64,000 nt of DNA, taken from contig NZ_NETK01000001.1 of the NCBI RefSeq assembly GCF_002343915.1, positions 10,502,001-10,566,000 of the forward strand, given 5' to 3'. Position 1 is the stretch's first letter, and the number at the start of each line of letters is the position of its first letter. This DNA comes from Nannocystis exedens. Its GTDB lineage: Bacteria > Myxococcota_A > Polyangia > Nannocystales > Nannocystaceae. A program made the position numbers and the translations under genes. Below are positions 28,674-36,915 of this stretch, in pieces. Under the pieces are notes generated by a model. That model had not been told where the DNA came from. It saw only the letters and a list, made by a program, of their open reading frames with translations, and ran no database searches.

Positions 28674-29999
28674 ATGACTGCGAGCTTCGCTTCGATCCGC
28701 GAGCAGGTGGCGGCCGGGGACGCGTCCGGCGGCTGGTTGGCGCTCACGCAGGTGTTCGGCTACCCGCACGGGGGGTCGCTCGACGCCGAGGGTTTCGCGG
28801 AGGCGATGGCGCTGGCCCTGACGATCACGCGCGAGCTGGCCGGGCCGGACGGGGTGGCCGACCTGGCGCGCGCGGCGACGGCTCCGGACGATCCGCGGGC
28901 GCTCTACGACGCCGGCTGGTGGCTGGCCGAACAGCGGCAGTTCGCGATCGCGGCGAGCGTGCTCGAGCGGGCCAACCAGATCGCGCCGGGGCAGCCGGGG
29001 ATCGTGGGCGAGCTGGCGAACGCGCTCGAGCACCTGCTGTACTACGGGCCGGCGGCGCTGGTGGTCGAGGCGTCGGGGCGGGCGGACGACGATCCGCTGC
29101 TGGCGTACCTGTCGGGCTTCTACTGGCTGATGTGCGGCGACCTCGAGCGGCCGCGGGCGCGGCTGCAGCGGCTCGCCGGGGCGACCGAGGCGAACCTGGT
29201 GTTCATGCGCGAGGCGCTGGCCGCGATGCTGGCGCGGGCGGACGCGCTGGCGGCCGCGGGCGTCGGGCTCGACGAGGGGGCGCTGACGGCCTGGCACGCG
29301 GTGCTCAACGGGTCGCTGCTGCTTCACGAGTCGCCGCACGGCTACCCGGAGCCGATGCACGGGCGCTACGCGTTCCTCAACGACTCGCCGGCGCTGCAGC
29401 GGCTCGGGCTCGATCGGCTGCAGCGCTTGCTGGCGGCGGTGGGGCACCGCCCGGAGCGGATCTTGAGCGCGCCCGACCGCGCCAGCCGGATCCTCGCGCA
29501 CGCGGCGGCGCGGGTGCTGGACCTCCCGCTCGCGCCATGGACCGACGACGCCCGCCGCCGCGGGCTGGTGGTGGCGTGGAGCCTCGACGCGGTCGAGGAG
29601 CCGGCGTTCCTCGGCGGCATGCGGATGCACGCGCCGGGGCGGCCGCTGTTCGTGCACGTGACCGACTGGATCGAGCCGTTCGCGTACGCGCCCGACGTGG
29701 CGACAGTCCTGGCGCAGGTGGTGCGGCACCCGTTCACGGGCGGGGCGCTGACCTACGATCCGGCGACGCGCAAGATCGCCGAGGCCGAGGCCGACAGCCG
29801 CGACGAGGCCGAGCTGGGCGGGCTCATCGCGGCGACGGCGGTGGCGGACGACAGCGCGACGCCGCTCGAGCGGGTGATCGACCTCGACCGCGCGCTCGCG
29901 GGGCTGCCGGCGGAGCAGCGGCTCGGGCTGCGCCGCGAGGCCGGCTCGCGGCTGATCCACCGCGCCGGCAGCCCGGTGCCGAGCAACCGCTTCACGTGA
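28674..29999 (+). CDS. Hypothetical TPR-like helical protein
   Basis: A 441-residue cytoplasmic protein starting at ATG 28674 (MTASFASIREQVAAGDASG). The N-terminal 230 residues are helical repeats resembling TPR units, for example AGWWLAEQRQFAIAASVLERANQIAPGQPG followed by ELANALEHLLYYGPAALVVE. A second half includes NGSLLLHESPHGYPEPMHGRYAF and LVVAWSLDAVEEPAFLGG without recognised motifs. No signal or membrane segment. It lies between argD and argH, but on the opposite strand to argH, so a link with arginine synthesis is only positional. I do not recognise a specific family. Confidence 0.7.
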   Translation: MTASFASIREQVAAGDASGGWLALTQVFGYPHGGSLDAEGFAEAMALALTITRELAGPDGVADLARAATAPDDPRALYDAGWWLAEQRQFAIAASVLERANQIAPGQPGIVGELANALEHLLYYGPAALVVEASGRADDDPLLAYLSGFYWLMCGDLERPRARLQRLAGATEANLVFMREALAAMLARADALAAAGVGLDEGALTAWHAVLNGSLLLHESPHGYPEPMHGRYAFLNDSPALQRLGLDRLQRLLAAVGHRPERILSAPDRASRILAHAAARVLDLPLAPWTDDARRRGLVVAWSLDAVEEPAFLGGMRMHAPGRPLFVHVTDWIEPFAYAPDVATVLAQVVRHPFTGGALTYDPATRKIAEAEADSRDEAELGGLIAATAVADDSATPLERVIDLDRALAGLPAEQRLGLRREAGSRLIHRAGSPVPSNRFT

Positions 30000-30249
30000 A
30001 GGGGGGTCGCGAGCGGCGCGGGCTGCTCGCGCCGAGGGTCGGCCGCTGTGCTGAACCTTCAGACATGGCTTGAAGGGCATGTCCGACGGGACTGCCGGTG
30101 GTGCTCGGCACCCAGGGGCGTCTGCAGCGGTGGAGCGGCCCCTGCCGGGAGGTCGGGAGGGTGGGCGCCCGTCCTTCGAGCTGTCGTATCGGACATGCCT
30201 TGAAGGGCATGTCCACGCGGACATCCGGCAGCGCCGCCGGCGGCGCGGC
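30000..30249. repeat. Hairpin repeat cluster between convergent genes
   Basis: CAGACATGGCTTGAAGGGCATGTCC lies at about 30061-30085, and GGACATGCCTTGAAGGGCATGTCC at about 30194-30217, followed by ACGCGGACATCCGG. The second reads as an inverted pair with a short AT-containing centre. The cluster lies between the stops of the TPR-like gene and argH, so it may end transcription of both. Confidence 0.7.
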
Positions 30250-31545
30250 TCAGCGCAGCGCGTCGAGGCGGGCGCGCAGGCGGTCGAGGCCGAGGTTGCC
30301 GGGGCCGCCGAGGCTGACGCGGGCGGCGAGGCTCTCCGCCGGAGACCTGTCCTTCAGGTCATGCATCTCGGCGGCGGCTTGGCGGTAGGCGTCGCGGAAC
30401 GGCACGCCGGCGCGGGCGAGCTCGACGGCGCGGTCGGTGGCGTACAGCTCGGGGTCGATCGCGGCGGCCATGCGGGCGACGTCGAGCTCGAGGGTGTGGA
30501 CGAGCGCGGGGACGAGGGCGAGGCCGGCGAGGCCGCGGGTGAAGGCGCGCAGGACGGGGGCCTTGGTGGCCTGGAGGTCGCGGTGGTAGCCGCTCGGCAG
30601 CGACAGCAGCGACGACAGCTCGGACATCGCGCCCTCGGTGACCGACGGGACGGCGCGCAGCAGCTCGACGACGTCGGGGTTGCGCTTGTTGGGCATGATC
30701 GACGAGCCGGTGGTGTAGGCGTCGGGCAGGCGCACGAACGCGAACTCGGCGGTCGAGTACAGCGAGAGGTCCCAGGCCAGGCGGCGGACGTCGAGCAGGG
30801 CCTGGTGCAGCGCCTGGACGGCCAGCAGCTCGAGCTTGCCGCGGCTGTTCTGGGCGTAGATCGGCGAGACCTGGACGCGCGAGAAGCCGAGCTCGCGGGC
30901 GACGCCGTCGCGGTCGAGCGGGAGGTTGACGCCGTAGCCGGCGGCCGTGCCGAGCGGGCTCGAGTCGAGGGTGCCGGCGGTGGCGCGGGCGGTCTCGGCG
31001 TCGTCGAGGAAGGCCTCGGCGTGGCCGGCGAGCAGGGCCGCGAGCGACGAGGGCACGGCCCGCTGCAGGTGCGTGTAGCCGGGCAGGGCGACGTCCCGGG
31101 TGGTCTCGGCGCGGCGCAGGCAGGCGTCGGCGCAGTCGAGGCAGCGCGCTCGCAGGTCGGCGAGGGCGTCCTTGAGCCACAGGCGCATGGCGACGAGGAC
31201 CTGGTCGTTGCGGCTGCGGCCGGTGTGGACCTTGCGGCCGACGTCGCCGAGCCGCTCGCTCAGGTACCACTCGATGGCGGAGTGACCGTCCTCGAAGCGC
31301 TCGTCGAGCACGAAGCTGCCGGCGCGCACGGCCTCGGCGAGCTCGCCCAGGCCGTTCACCAGCGCCTCGGCCTCGGCGGCGGCGAGGACGTCGATGCGCT
31401 GCAGGCCGTGGACGTGGGCGATCGAGGCGCGGATGTCGTGGAGGATGAGCCGGCGATCGAGGACGACGTCGTCGCCGGCGCAGAACTCCTGGGCCGCGGC
31501 GTCGAGCGCGGCCTGGCCCTTGTCCCATAGCGGTCGGGTGCTCAT
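30250..31545 (-). CDS. argH: Argininosuccinate lyase
   Basis: A 431-residue enzyme splitting argininosuccinate into arginine and fumarate, the last pathway step, and the last gene of the minus-strand arg cluster. Superfamily motifs are intact: HTGRSRNDQVLVAMRLWLKD, TSL-type region LPGYTHLQRAVPSSLAALL, and the signature GSSIMPNKRNPDVVE near residues 275-289, whose Ser is the catalytic base. ATG 31545 follows GGAGAACCGC. Near the C-terminus, KDRSPAESLAARV replaces the usual short loop and is encoded partly by a repeat element (ACCTGTCCTTCAGGTCATG at about 30345-30363). It is separated from argC by 190 bases full of hairpins. Confidence 0.95.
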   Translation of the reverse strand: MSTRPLWDKGQAALDAAAQEFCAGDDVVLDRRLILHDIRASIAHVHGLQRIDVLAAAEAEALVNGLGELAEAVRAGSFVLDERFEDGHSAIEWYLSERLGDVGRKVHTGRSRNDQVLVAMRLWLKDALADLRARCLDCADACLRRAETTRDVALPGYTHLQRAVPSSLAALLAGHAEAFLDDAETARATAGTLDSSPLGTAAGYGVNLPLDRDGVARELGFSRVQVSPIYAQNSRGKLELLAVQALHQALLDVRRLAWDLSLYSTAEFAFVRLPDAYTTGSSIMPNKRNPDVVELLRAVPSVTEGAMSELSSLLSLPSGYHRDLQATKAPVLRAFTRGLAGLALVPALVHTLELDVARMAAAIDPELYATDRAVELARAGVPFRDAYRQAAAEMHDLKDRSPAESLAARVSLGGPGNLGLDRLRARLDALR

Positions 31546-31735
31546 GCGGTTCTCCTGGGAGCTCGTCGCGGGTGAGTCGGGGATCGTGGCCTTCGGGGCA
31601 GGCGCGGACGGGCGCTGCTGCGGCGCTCGGGCGGGCTCGCGGTGGTGCCTGGCCTTCGGGACAGGAGAGGGGCGGCGCTCAGGGGCGGGCGGCGAGCGGT
31701 GGTGCCTGGCCTTCGGGACATGGGAAGAGCCGGGG
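31546..31735. repeat. Three hairpin-type repeats in the argC-argH gap
   Basis: Three direct copies of a GGCCTTCGGG-CAG/CAT element occur: GGCCTTCGGGGCAGG (about 31588-31602), GGCCTTCGGGACAGG (about 31649-31663) and GGCCTTCGGGACATGG (about 31707-31722). They are spaced about 60 bases apart, the same period seen at 3.3 kb and inside argE. The TTCG is the loop of the family's stem. They may reduce or regulate read-through from argC to argH. Confidence 0.7.
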
Positions 31736-32686
31736 TCAGGCGCTCGGGTCTCGCGGCACGCCCTGGCGCTCGGGCAGGCCGAGGGCGAGGTTCAGGTTCT
31801 GCAGGGCCTGCGAGGCGGCGCCCTTGAGCAGGTTGTCGAGGGTGACGACGACGACGGCGTGGCGGTCGTCGACCTGGAAGCCGCCGATGGTGACGTCGTG
31901 GCGGCCGGCGGCGGCGCGGACCTCGGGGATGTCGTCCGTGACGCGCACGAGCGGCTCTCCGGCGTAGACGTCGCGGTAGCGGCGGACCAGCGCGTCGCGC
32001 TCCAGCGGGCGCGCGAGCGGGAGGGTGATCGTGAGGGTGATGCCGCGGAAGAACGGGGCGACGTGGGGGACGAAGCGGACCGCGTGGCCGAGGTGGTGGC
32101 TGGCCTCGCGCTCGTGCAGGTGGCCGGTGAGCGCGTACGGCATGAGGTTGTCGCGCAGCCGCTCGGGGTCGTTGCGCGGCGAGGGGGTGGTGCCGGCGCC
32201 GCTGTAGCCGGACACGCCGAAGGCCTGCGGCGGGCCGGCCAGCAGCTCGAGCAGCGGGGCGACGCCGAGCTGGATGCCGGTGGCGTAGCAGCCGGGGTTG
32301 GCGATCTTGCGGGCGCCGCGGATCCGTTCGCGGTGGCGCTCGGGCAGGCCGTAGGCCCAGGCCGGGTCGAAGCGGAAGTCGGCCGAGAGATCGACGAGCA
32401 CGGGGGCGCGCGGGCCGGCGGCCAGCGCGTCGGCGTAGGCGGCGGCCAGGCCGTTGGGCAGGGCGAGCACGACGGCGTCGACGGGCCAGGAAGCGACTGT
32501 CTCCGGGGACATGTCCTCGAGGACAATGCCCGCGGGGGCGTGGGCGAGGTGGGCCGAGAGCGGCTCGCCGACCCCCTGGCGGGAGGCGGCGCGCGCGAGG
32601 CGGAGGCCGCCGTGGCCGGCGAGCAGGCGCGCGAGCTCGCCGCCGACGTGGCCGCGGGCGCCGACGAGGCCGAGGGTCGGGGTCAT
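31736..32686 (-). CDS. argC: N-acetyl-gamma-glutamyl-phosphate reductase
   Basis: A 316-residue NADPH-dependent enzyme reducing N-acetylglutamyl phosphate to the semialdehyde. The N-terminal Rossmann motif is LGLVGARGHVGGELARLL. The catalytic Cys lies in KIANPGCYATGIQL near residue 135, and SGYSGAGTTPSPRND and NLLKGAASQALQNLNLALGL complete the family pattern. ATG 32686 follows CCGGAGGTCC with good spacing. A repeat element (CTGTCTCCGGGGACATGTCCTCGAGGACA, about 32498-32526) encodes IVLEDMSPETVASW in a surface loop near residues 54-67. The gap to argB upstream is 303 bases, unusually long for an operon. Confidence 0.95.
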   Translation of the reverse strand: MTPTLGLVGARGHVGGELARLLAGHGGLRLARAASRQGVGEPLSAHLAHAPAGIVLEDMSPETVASWPVDAVVLALPNGLAAAYADALAAGPRAPVLVDLSADFRFDPAWAYGLPERHRERIRGARKIANPGCYATGIQLGVAPLLELLAGPPQAFGVSGYSGAGTTPSPRNDPERLRDNLMPYALTGHLHEREASHHLGHAVRFVPHVAPFFRGITLTITLPLARPLERDALVRRYRDVYAGEPLVRVTDDIPEVRAAAGRHDVTIGGFQVDDRHAVVVVTLDNLLKGAASQALQNLNLALGLPERQGVPRDPSA

Positions 32687-32989
32687 CGCGGACCTCCGGG
32701 GCGGCGGACGGGGGCGGGGGCGCCCGCGCGGGGCGGTGCGTGCTCCGAGGGACATGTCCTCGGGGGCATGAGGCGTGCGCGGCGGTCGAGCGGGGATGTC
32801 CTTCCGGACAGGCGACACCGTGCGCGGCCGGGCGCGCCCGCGGCCCCCCGGGGGCCTGCCTGTCGCCTACGACATGTCTCTGGGAGCATGGCAGTCGCGC
32901 CATGACCGTTCGGGCATGTCCTCGAGGTCATCGAGCGCGATGCGGCCGGAGGCATGCCACGCCTGCGCGGCCCTGCGAGGCCGTCCCGG
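32687..32989. repeat. Hairpin repeat cluster in the argB-argC gap
   Basis: At least five family elements occur here: GAGGGACATGTCCTCGGGGGCATG (about 32748-32770), GATGTCCTTCCGGACAGGCG (about 32795-32813), ACGACATGTCTCTGGGAGCATGG, GTCGCGCCATGACCGTTCGGGCATG, and CATGTCCTCGAGGTCATCG (about 32914-32932). Some pair perfectly (TGTCCTTCCGGACA). No gene is supported. The segment interrupts an otherwise compact arginine operon and could attenuate expression of argC and argH or stabilise mRNA ends. Confidence 0.75.
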
Positions 32990-34354
32990 TCATGCCGCGC
33001 GTCGGTGGGGGCGCTGGCGGTCGCGGTCATGCCGCGCCTCCGATCGTGTGCGCCGCCTCGAGGGTCGGGGGGCGGCGAGGGCCCGCTCGACGCACTCCTG
33101 GATGGTCGGGAAGTCGGTGATGCCGGTCCAGAACACGGTCCAGGCGCCGCCGGTGTAGCTGCCGTCGGCGCGCTGGAAGTACCAGGGGTTGATCGGGTTG
33201 TCGACGCGGGCCCGCCAGAACAGCTTGGGGGTCTCCCGGGTCATGCGCAGCCACAAGGAGCCGCCGATCCCCTCGCCCTGGGCCTCGCCGGTGACGGCGA
33301 ATTTGTCGAGGTAGGGGATCGGGCCCTCGTCGGTGAGGATCGCGGCGGCGCGGTAGCTGTCGGCCAGGTAGATCCGGCGGAACGGCTTGCGGGTGAAGTA
33401 GTCGGCGACCGGCGGGCGGCCGAACGCGGCGGTCAAGAGGCCGGCGAGGCGCGGCAGGTCGACGCTCGCCAGCGACTCGTGGAGGATGATCCGCTCGCCG
33501 CGGCGCACGAGGGTGCCCGAGCCCTTGTGGGTGAAGAGCTCCATGGCCAAAAGGTCAGGTGAGGTGATCGAGACCGAGGAGGCGCGCGGGAGCTTGCCGA
33601 GGAGGTCGTGGATCAGCTCGAGCTTGTGGCGGGTGCTCTTCGACAGCCACGGCTCGGCCAGCAGCGGCTCGTAGTCCTCGGCGAGGTTGACGGCCGAGAT
33701 CAGGTCGCCGTACTCGTCGCGCAGGCCGCCCTGGGCGCGCAGGAGGATGATCTTGTACGGCTGCAGGCGCAGCGCGAGGGCGTGCGCGGCGAGATCGGGC
33801 CCGAGGTCGAGGATCTGGCCGCCGGCGGTCTCGCCGATGCTGGCGAGCACGGGCATCGAGCCGGCCTTGAGGCTCGAGTCGATGGCGTCGGTGTCGACGC
33901 GGACGATCCGGGCCCGCTGCTCGCCGGGGCGCTCGCCCTCGTCCAGCTCGGCCGCGAACACGCCGCCGACGACGGGCCGGCCGCGCGCGCCCATCTCCTC
34001 GAGCATGTCGACGAGGCGCAGGTTCTCGGCGCGGAACACCCGGCGCACCTGCTCGAGCGCCCGCGGCGAGGTGCGCTGGGCCCAGTCGGTCGGGTCGACG
34101 CCGGCAGCCTCGAACGCGGCCTGCAGCTGCGGCCCGACGCCGTGGACGACGACCGGGTGGAGGCCGACCTGGTGGAGGAAGTTGAGCGAGGAGGCGAGGC
34201 TCTCGAGGTCGTCGGCGAGCAGGCCGCCGCCGACCTTGATGACGGCGAAGCGCTTGTGCTCGACGCTCGAGAACTGCTTGAGGTACTGCTCGACCTCCTT
34301 GCGGCCGCCGAGGTTGCGCAGGAGCTTGACGATCAGCTCGCGGGGGTTGGGCAT
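32990..34354 (-). CDS. argB: Bifunctional N-acetylglutamate synthase/kinase
   Basis: A 454-residue fused enzyme for the first two steps: acetylating glutamate and phosphorylating the product. Residues 35-290 are an amino-acid-kinase domain with KVGGGLLADDL and VVVHGVGPQLQAAF. Residues 300-430 are a GNAT-like (DUF619/NAT) domain with AQGEGIGGSLWLRM, then FWRARVDNPINPWYFQRADG, as in the Xanthomonas and vertebrate-type NAGS-K proteins. In those, arginine controls the enzyme; the same is likely here. Gene order argF'-argG-argE-argB-argC-argH equals that in Xanthomonas. The last 25 residues (Arg-rich RPSRRRTRSEARHDRDRQ) extend past the usual end. They are encoded by DNA with two GGTCATGCCGCGC direct repeats, so the tail is probably recent. 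13 bases separate it from argE. Confidence 0.92.
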   Translation of the reverse strand: MPNPRELIVKLLRNLGGRKEVEQYLKQFSSVEHKRFAVIKVGGGLLADDLESLASSLNFLHQVGLHPVVVHGVGPQLQAAFEAAGVDPTDWAQRTSPRALEQVRRVFRAENLRLVDMLEEMGARGRPVVGGVFAAELDEGERPGEQRARIVRVDTDAIDSSLKAGSMPVLASIGETAGGQILDLGPDLAAHALALRLQPYKIILLRAQGGLRDEYGDLISAVNLAEDYEPLLAEPWLSKSTRHKLELIHDLLGKLPRASSVSITSPDLLAMELFTHKGSGTLVRRGERIILHESLASVDLPRLAGLLTAAFGRPPVADYFTRKPFRRIYLADSYRAAAILTDEGPIPYLDKFAVTGEAQGEGIGGSLWLRMTRETPKLFWRARVDNPINPWYFQRADGSYTGGAWTVFWTGITDFPTIQECVERALAAPRPSRRRTRSEARHDRDRQRPHRRAA

Positions 34355-34367
34355 GGTCGTTGGATCT

Positions 34368-35645
34368 TCAGGACAGGATCGCGCGGTAGCGGGACGCCGC
34401 CTCGACGAGGTCGGCCAGCGGGACGTACTCGCCCGCGGTGTGGGCCTGTTCGATCGAACCTGGCCCGTAGACCAGGACGTCGCAGCCGGCGGCGGAGAAC
34501 AGGGCGGCCTCGGTCCAGAAGTCGACCGGGTCGCCGGGCGGGAGGCCGAGCCGCGCGGCGAGGGCGGAGGCGGCCGCGCGGGCCTCGGCGAGGCGCGCGG
34601 GGCCGCCGGCGGGCAGCGGCGGGGCGAGGAAGCCGGGGGTGAAGCGGACGCGCTCGGGGTCGGGCGCGAGGGCGAACAGCTCGGCCAGCGCGGCCGCGGG
34701 CGGCAGCTCGGGCGGCGGCCGCACGCCGAAGCGCACGGCGGCGGCGCTGGCGATCATGTTGGCCTTGAGGCCGCCCTCGACGGCGCCGAGGTTGAGGCGC
34801 AGGCCGCGGAGCGGGCCCACGGCGCCCGCGGCCTCGCTGGCCTCGGCGCGGGCGAGGGCCAGGCTGGCCCATCGGACAGCCTCGTGGACGGCGCTGTCGC
34901 GCAGGGCCCGGGCGGCGGAGGCGTGGCCGCCGGTGCCGGAGAAGGCGGCGGTGGCGGTGCCGATCCCGCGGTGCTCCAGCACGGCCCGGCAGCGGGTCGG
35001 CTCGCCGACGACGACGCTGCGGAAGGTCGGGTGCCGGGGCGCGGATGACCGCGGGGACAGGTCGGCGGTCCGGGTGGACAGGTCGGCGAACGCGGCGGCG
35101 CCGGCTGGTCCGGAGGACAGGTCAGATGTCCGCGGAGACAGGTCGGCGGGCGCGGCGCCGGCGGGTCCGGGGGACAGGTCCGCTGTCCGCGGGGACAGGT
35201 CGGAGCGGGCCAGGAACTCGCGGACGCAGCGGCTGCTGCCGGCCTCCTCGTCGGACGAGAACAGCACGGCGGCGGGGCCGGTGGTGGTCTCGAGCGCGCT
35301 GAGCAGGCAGGCGGCGGCGCCCTTGATGTCGCAGGCGCCGAGGCCGATCGCGCGGTCGCCCTCGACGCGCAGGACGTGCGGGTCGGCGGTCCAGCCGGGG
35401 TCGGCGGGGACGGTGTCGACGTGGACGTTGAACAGCACCTGCGGGGCGCCGCGGACGGCGAGCAGGTAGACGCAGCCGTCGCCGAGGTCGACGGTGTCGC
35501 AGGCGAGACCTGCCCCTTGGAGCATGTCCCGCAGGTAGGCGAACAGGCCGGCGTCGCCGGCGATCGCCCGCGGCGGGTTGCGGGTGTCGAACGCGACGAG
35601 GCGCCCCAGGTGCTCGAGGGTGCGCCGCAGCGTGGCCTCGGTCAT
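34368..35645 (-). CDS. argE: M20-family deacetylase, probable N-acetylcitrulline deacetylase
   Basis: A 425-residue metallopeptidase-fold enzyme. The start ATG at 35645 overlaps the argG stop (ATGA). Metal ligands lie in NVHVDTVPADPGW and LGACDIKGAAACL, the catalytic Glu in LFSSDEEAGSSRCV, with VVVGEPTRCRAVLEHRG and a distal His in SIEQAHTAGEYV. Because the carbamoyltransferase in the cluster looks specific for acetylornithine, the likely substrate is N-acetylcitrulline, as in Xanthomonas, rather than acetylornithine. Between REFLARS and the next strand, relatives have a short loop; here there are about 55 extra residues made of DLSPRTADLSPGPAGAAPA-type repeats encoded by the dispersed hairpin element. 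Another element lies near 35512-35530. Confidence 0.9.
   Translation of the reverse strand: MTEATLRRTLEHLGRLVAFDTRNPPRAIAGDAGLFAYLRDMLQGAGLACDTVDLGDGCVYLLAVRGAPQVLFNVHVDTVPADPGWTADPHVLRVEGDRAIGLGACDIKGAAACLLSALETTTGPAAVLFSSDEEAGSSRCVREFLARSDLSPRTADLSPGPAGAAPADLSPRTSDLSSGPAGAAAFADLSTRTADLSPRSSAPRHPTFRSVVVGEPTRCRAVLEHRGIGTATAAFSGTGGHASAARALRDSAVHEAVRWASLALARAEASEAAGAVGPLRGLRLNLGAVEGGLKANMIASAAAVRFGVRPPPELPPAAALAELFALAPDPERVRFTPGFLAPPLPAGGPARLAEARAAASALAARLGLPPGDPVDFWTEAALFSAAGCDVLVYGPGSIEQAHTAGEYVPLADLVEAASRYRAILS
35041..35208. repeat. In-frame array of hairpin repeats inserted in argE
   Basis: About 2.5 tandem units of 57-63 bases, each made of paired GGACAGGTC / GTCCGCGG stems, such as CTGTCCGCGGGGACAGGTC near 35182-35200. 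In the coding strand they give DLSPRTA DLSPGPAGAAPA, then DLSPRTS DLSSGPAGAAAFA, then DLSTRTA DLSPRSS. The array keeps the reading frame and adds no stop. It falls in a surface loop between secondary structure elements of the catalytic domain. Confidence 0.85.
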
Positions 35646-36871
35646 CGCTGCCCGGGGCGCCGGCGCGGGTTGACGCGCGCGGACAGGGTCGAGCTCATGC
35701 CGAGCAGCTTGATGAAGCCCTCGGCCTCGCGGGCGTCCCAGTCGGCCGACTGGGCGTAGACGGCGCCCTTGTTGCGCAGGATGTGCTCGGAGCGGACGGC
35801 GACCGGGGTGACGACGCCGCCGGCGGTCTCGAGGGTGACGATGCCGCTGACGAACGTCTGCGAGGAGCGGAGGAACGCCTCGAGGTCGTCCTTGAGCGGC
35901 TCGAAGAAGAAGCCGCGGTAGACCAGCTCGACCCACTTCTTGGCGACCAGCGGCTTGAAGCCGTTTTGGTGGGCGGTGAGGATCGCCTCCTCGAGCGCGC
36001 GGTGGGCCGTCATCAGGCCGGTGATGCCGGGGCACTCGAACACGATCCGGCCCTTGAGGCCGATCGTGGTGTCGCCGGTGTAGATGTTGCGGCCGACGCC
36101 GTAGGCGCCGAGGCGCTCGTTGAGGCGGCGCAGGATCTCGGGGCCCGGCATGGCCTCGCCGTCGAGCTTGACGGCGACGCCGCGCTCGAACTCGATGTCG
36201 ACGCGCAGGGGCTGCTTCGGCCAGCTCTCCGGGCGCGCGCACATCTGCCAGGTCTCGGGGCCGGGGGCCTGGAACTCGTCGATCTCCGAGCCCGAGGCGG
36301 TGACGCCGAGGAGGTTGACGTTGATGCTGTACTTGGCGGTCTTCGGCCGCACGTGGTGGCCGAGCTTCTGCAAGTACTCGGCCTCGTAGGCGCGCACGGC
36401 GTGGTGCTGGTGCTGGATGTCGCGGATCGGGGCGACGATGTCGTAGTCGCCGAGCGAGCGCACGGTCTGGTCGAAGCGGACCTGGTCGTTGCCCATGCCG
36501 GTGCAGCCGTGGGCGAACACGCGGGTGCCGCGGGCGTCGCACAGCGCCAGGGCGCGCTCGACGATGATGTAGCGGTCGCTGACCAGCAGCGGGTAGACGT
36601 CCTGGTAGAGCTGACCGCCGATGACCAGCGGGACGACGACGTCGTCCCAGATCGGCTGGGCGCCGCTCTCGGTGACGTGCTCGACGGCCCCGAGGTCGCG
36701 CGCGCGCTGCTCGATGTAGGCCCGCTCGGCGTCGTCGACCCCGCCGGTGTCGACGAACAGGGTGATCACGTCGTAGCCGCGCTCGCGCAGGTAGGGCACG
36801 CAGAAGCTGGTGTCGAGGCCGCCGGAGAAGGCGAGCACGACCTTCTTGTTCGAAGCTGTACTTTGGGACAT
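35642..36871 (-). CDS. argG: Argininosuccinate synthase
   Basis: A 409-residue enzyme joining citrulline and aspartate with ATP to form argininosuccinate. The ATP-binding PP-loop is VLAFSGGLDTSFCVPYL (residues 12-28). CTGMGNDQVRFDQTVR and KYSINVNLLGVTASGSE are the type found in Xanthomonas-like (non-E. coli) synthases. In that pathway the citrulline comes from acetylcitrulline by ArgE, whose start overlaps this stop by four bases. The start codon itself lies in a repeat-family element: the coding strand begins ATGTCCCAAAGTACAGC, the complement of GCTGTACTTTGGGACAT. 44 bases separate it from argF'. Confidence 0.95.
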   Translation of the reverse strand: MSQSTASNKKVVLAFSGGLDTSFCVPYLRERGYDVITLFVDTGGVDDAERAYIEQRARDLGAVEHVTESGAQPIWDDVVVPLVIGGQLYQDVYPLLVSDRYIIVERALALCDARGTRVFAHGCTGMGNDQVRFDQTVRSLGDYDIVAPIRDIQHQHHAVRAYEAEYLQKLGHHVRPKTAKYSINVNLLGVTASGSEIDEFQAPGPETWQMCARPESWPKQPLRVDIEFERGVAVKLDGEAMPGPEILRRLNERLGAYGVGRNIYTGDTTIGLKGRIVFECPGITGLMTAHRALEEAILTAHQNGFKPLVAKKWVELVYRGFFFEPLKDDLEAFLRSSQTFVSGIVTLETAGGVVTPVAVRSEHILRNKGAVYAQSADWDAREAEGFIKLLGMSSTLSARVNPRRRPGQR

Positions 36872-36915
36872 CTGGGGGATCCTGGGAGCGAGGCGGGGAC
36901 GGGCGAATCGGGGGA

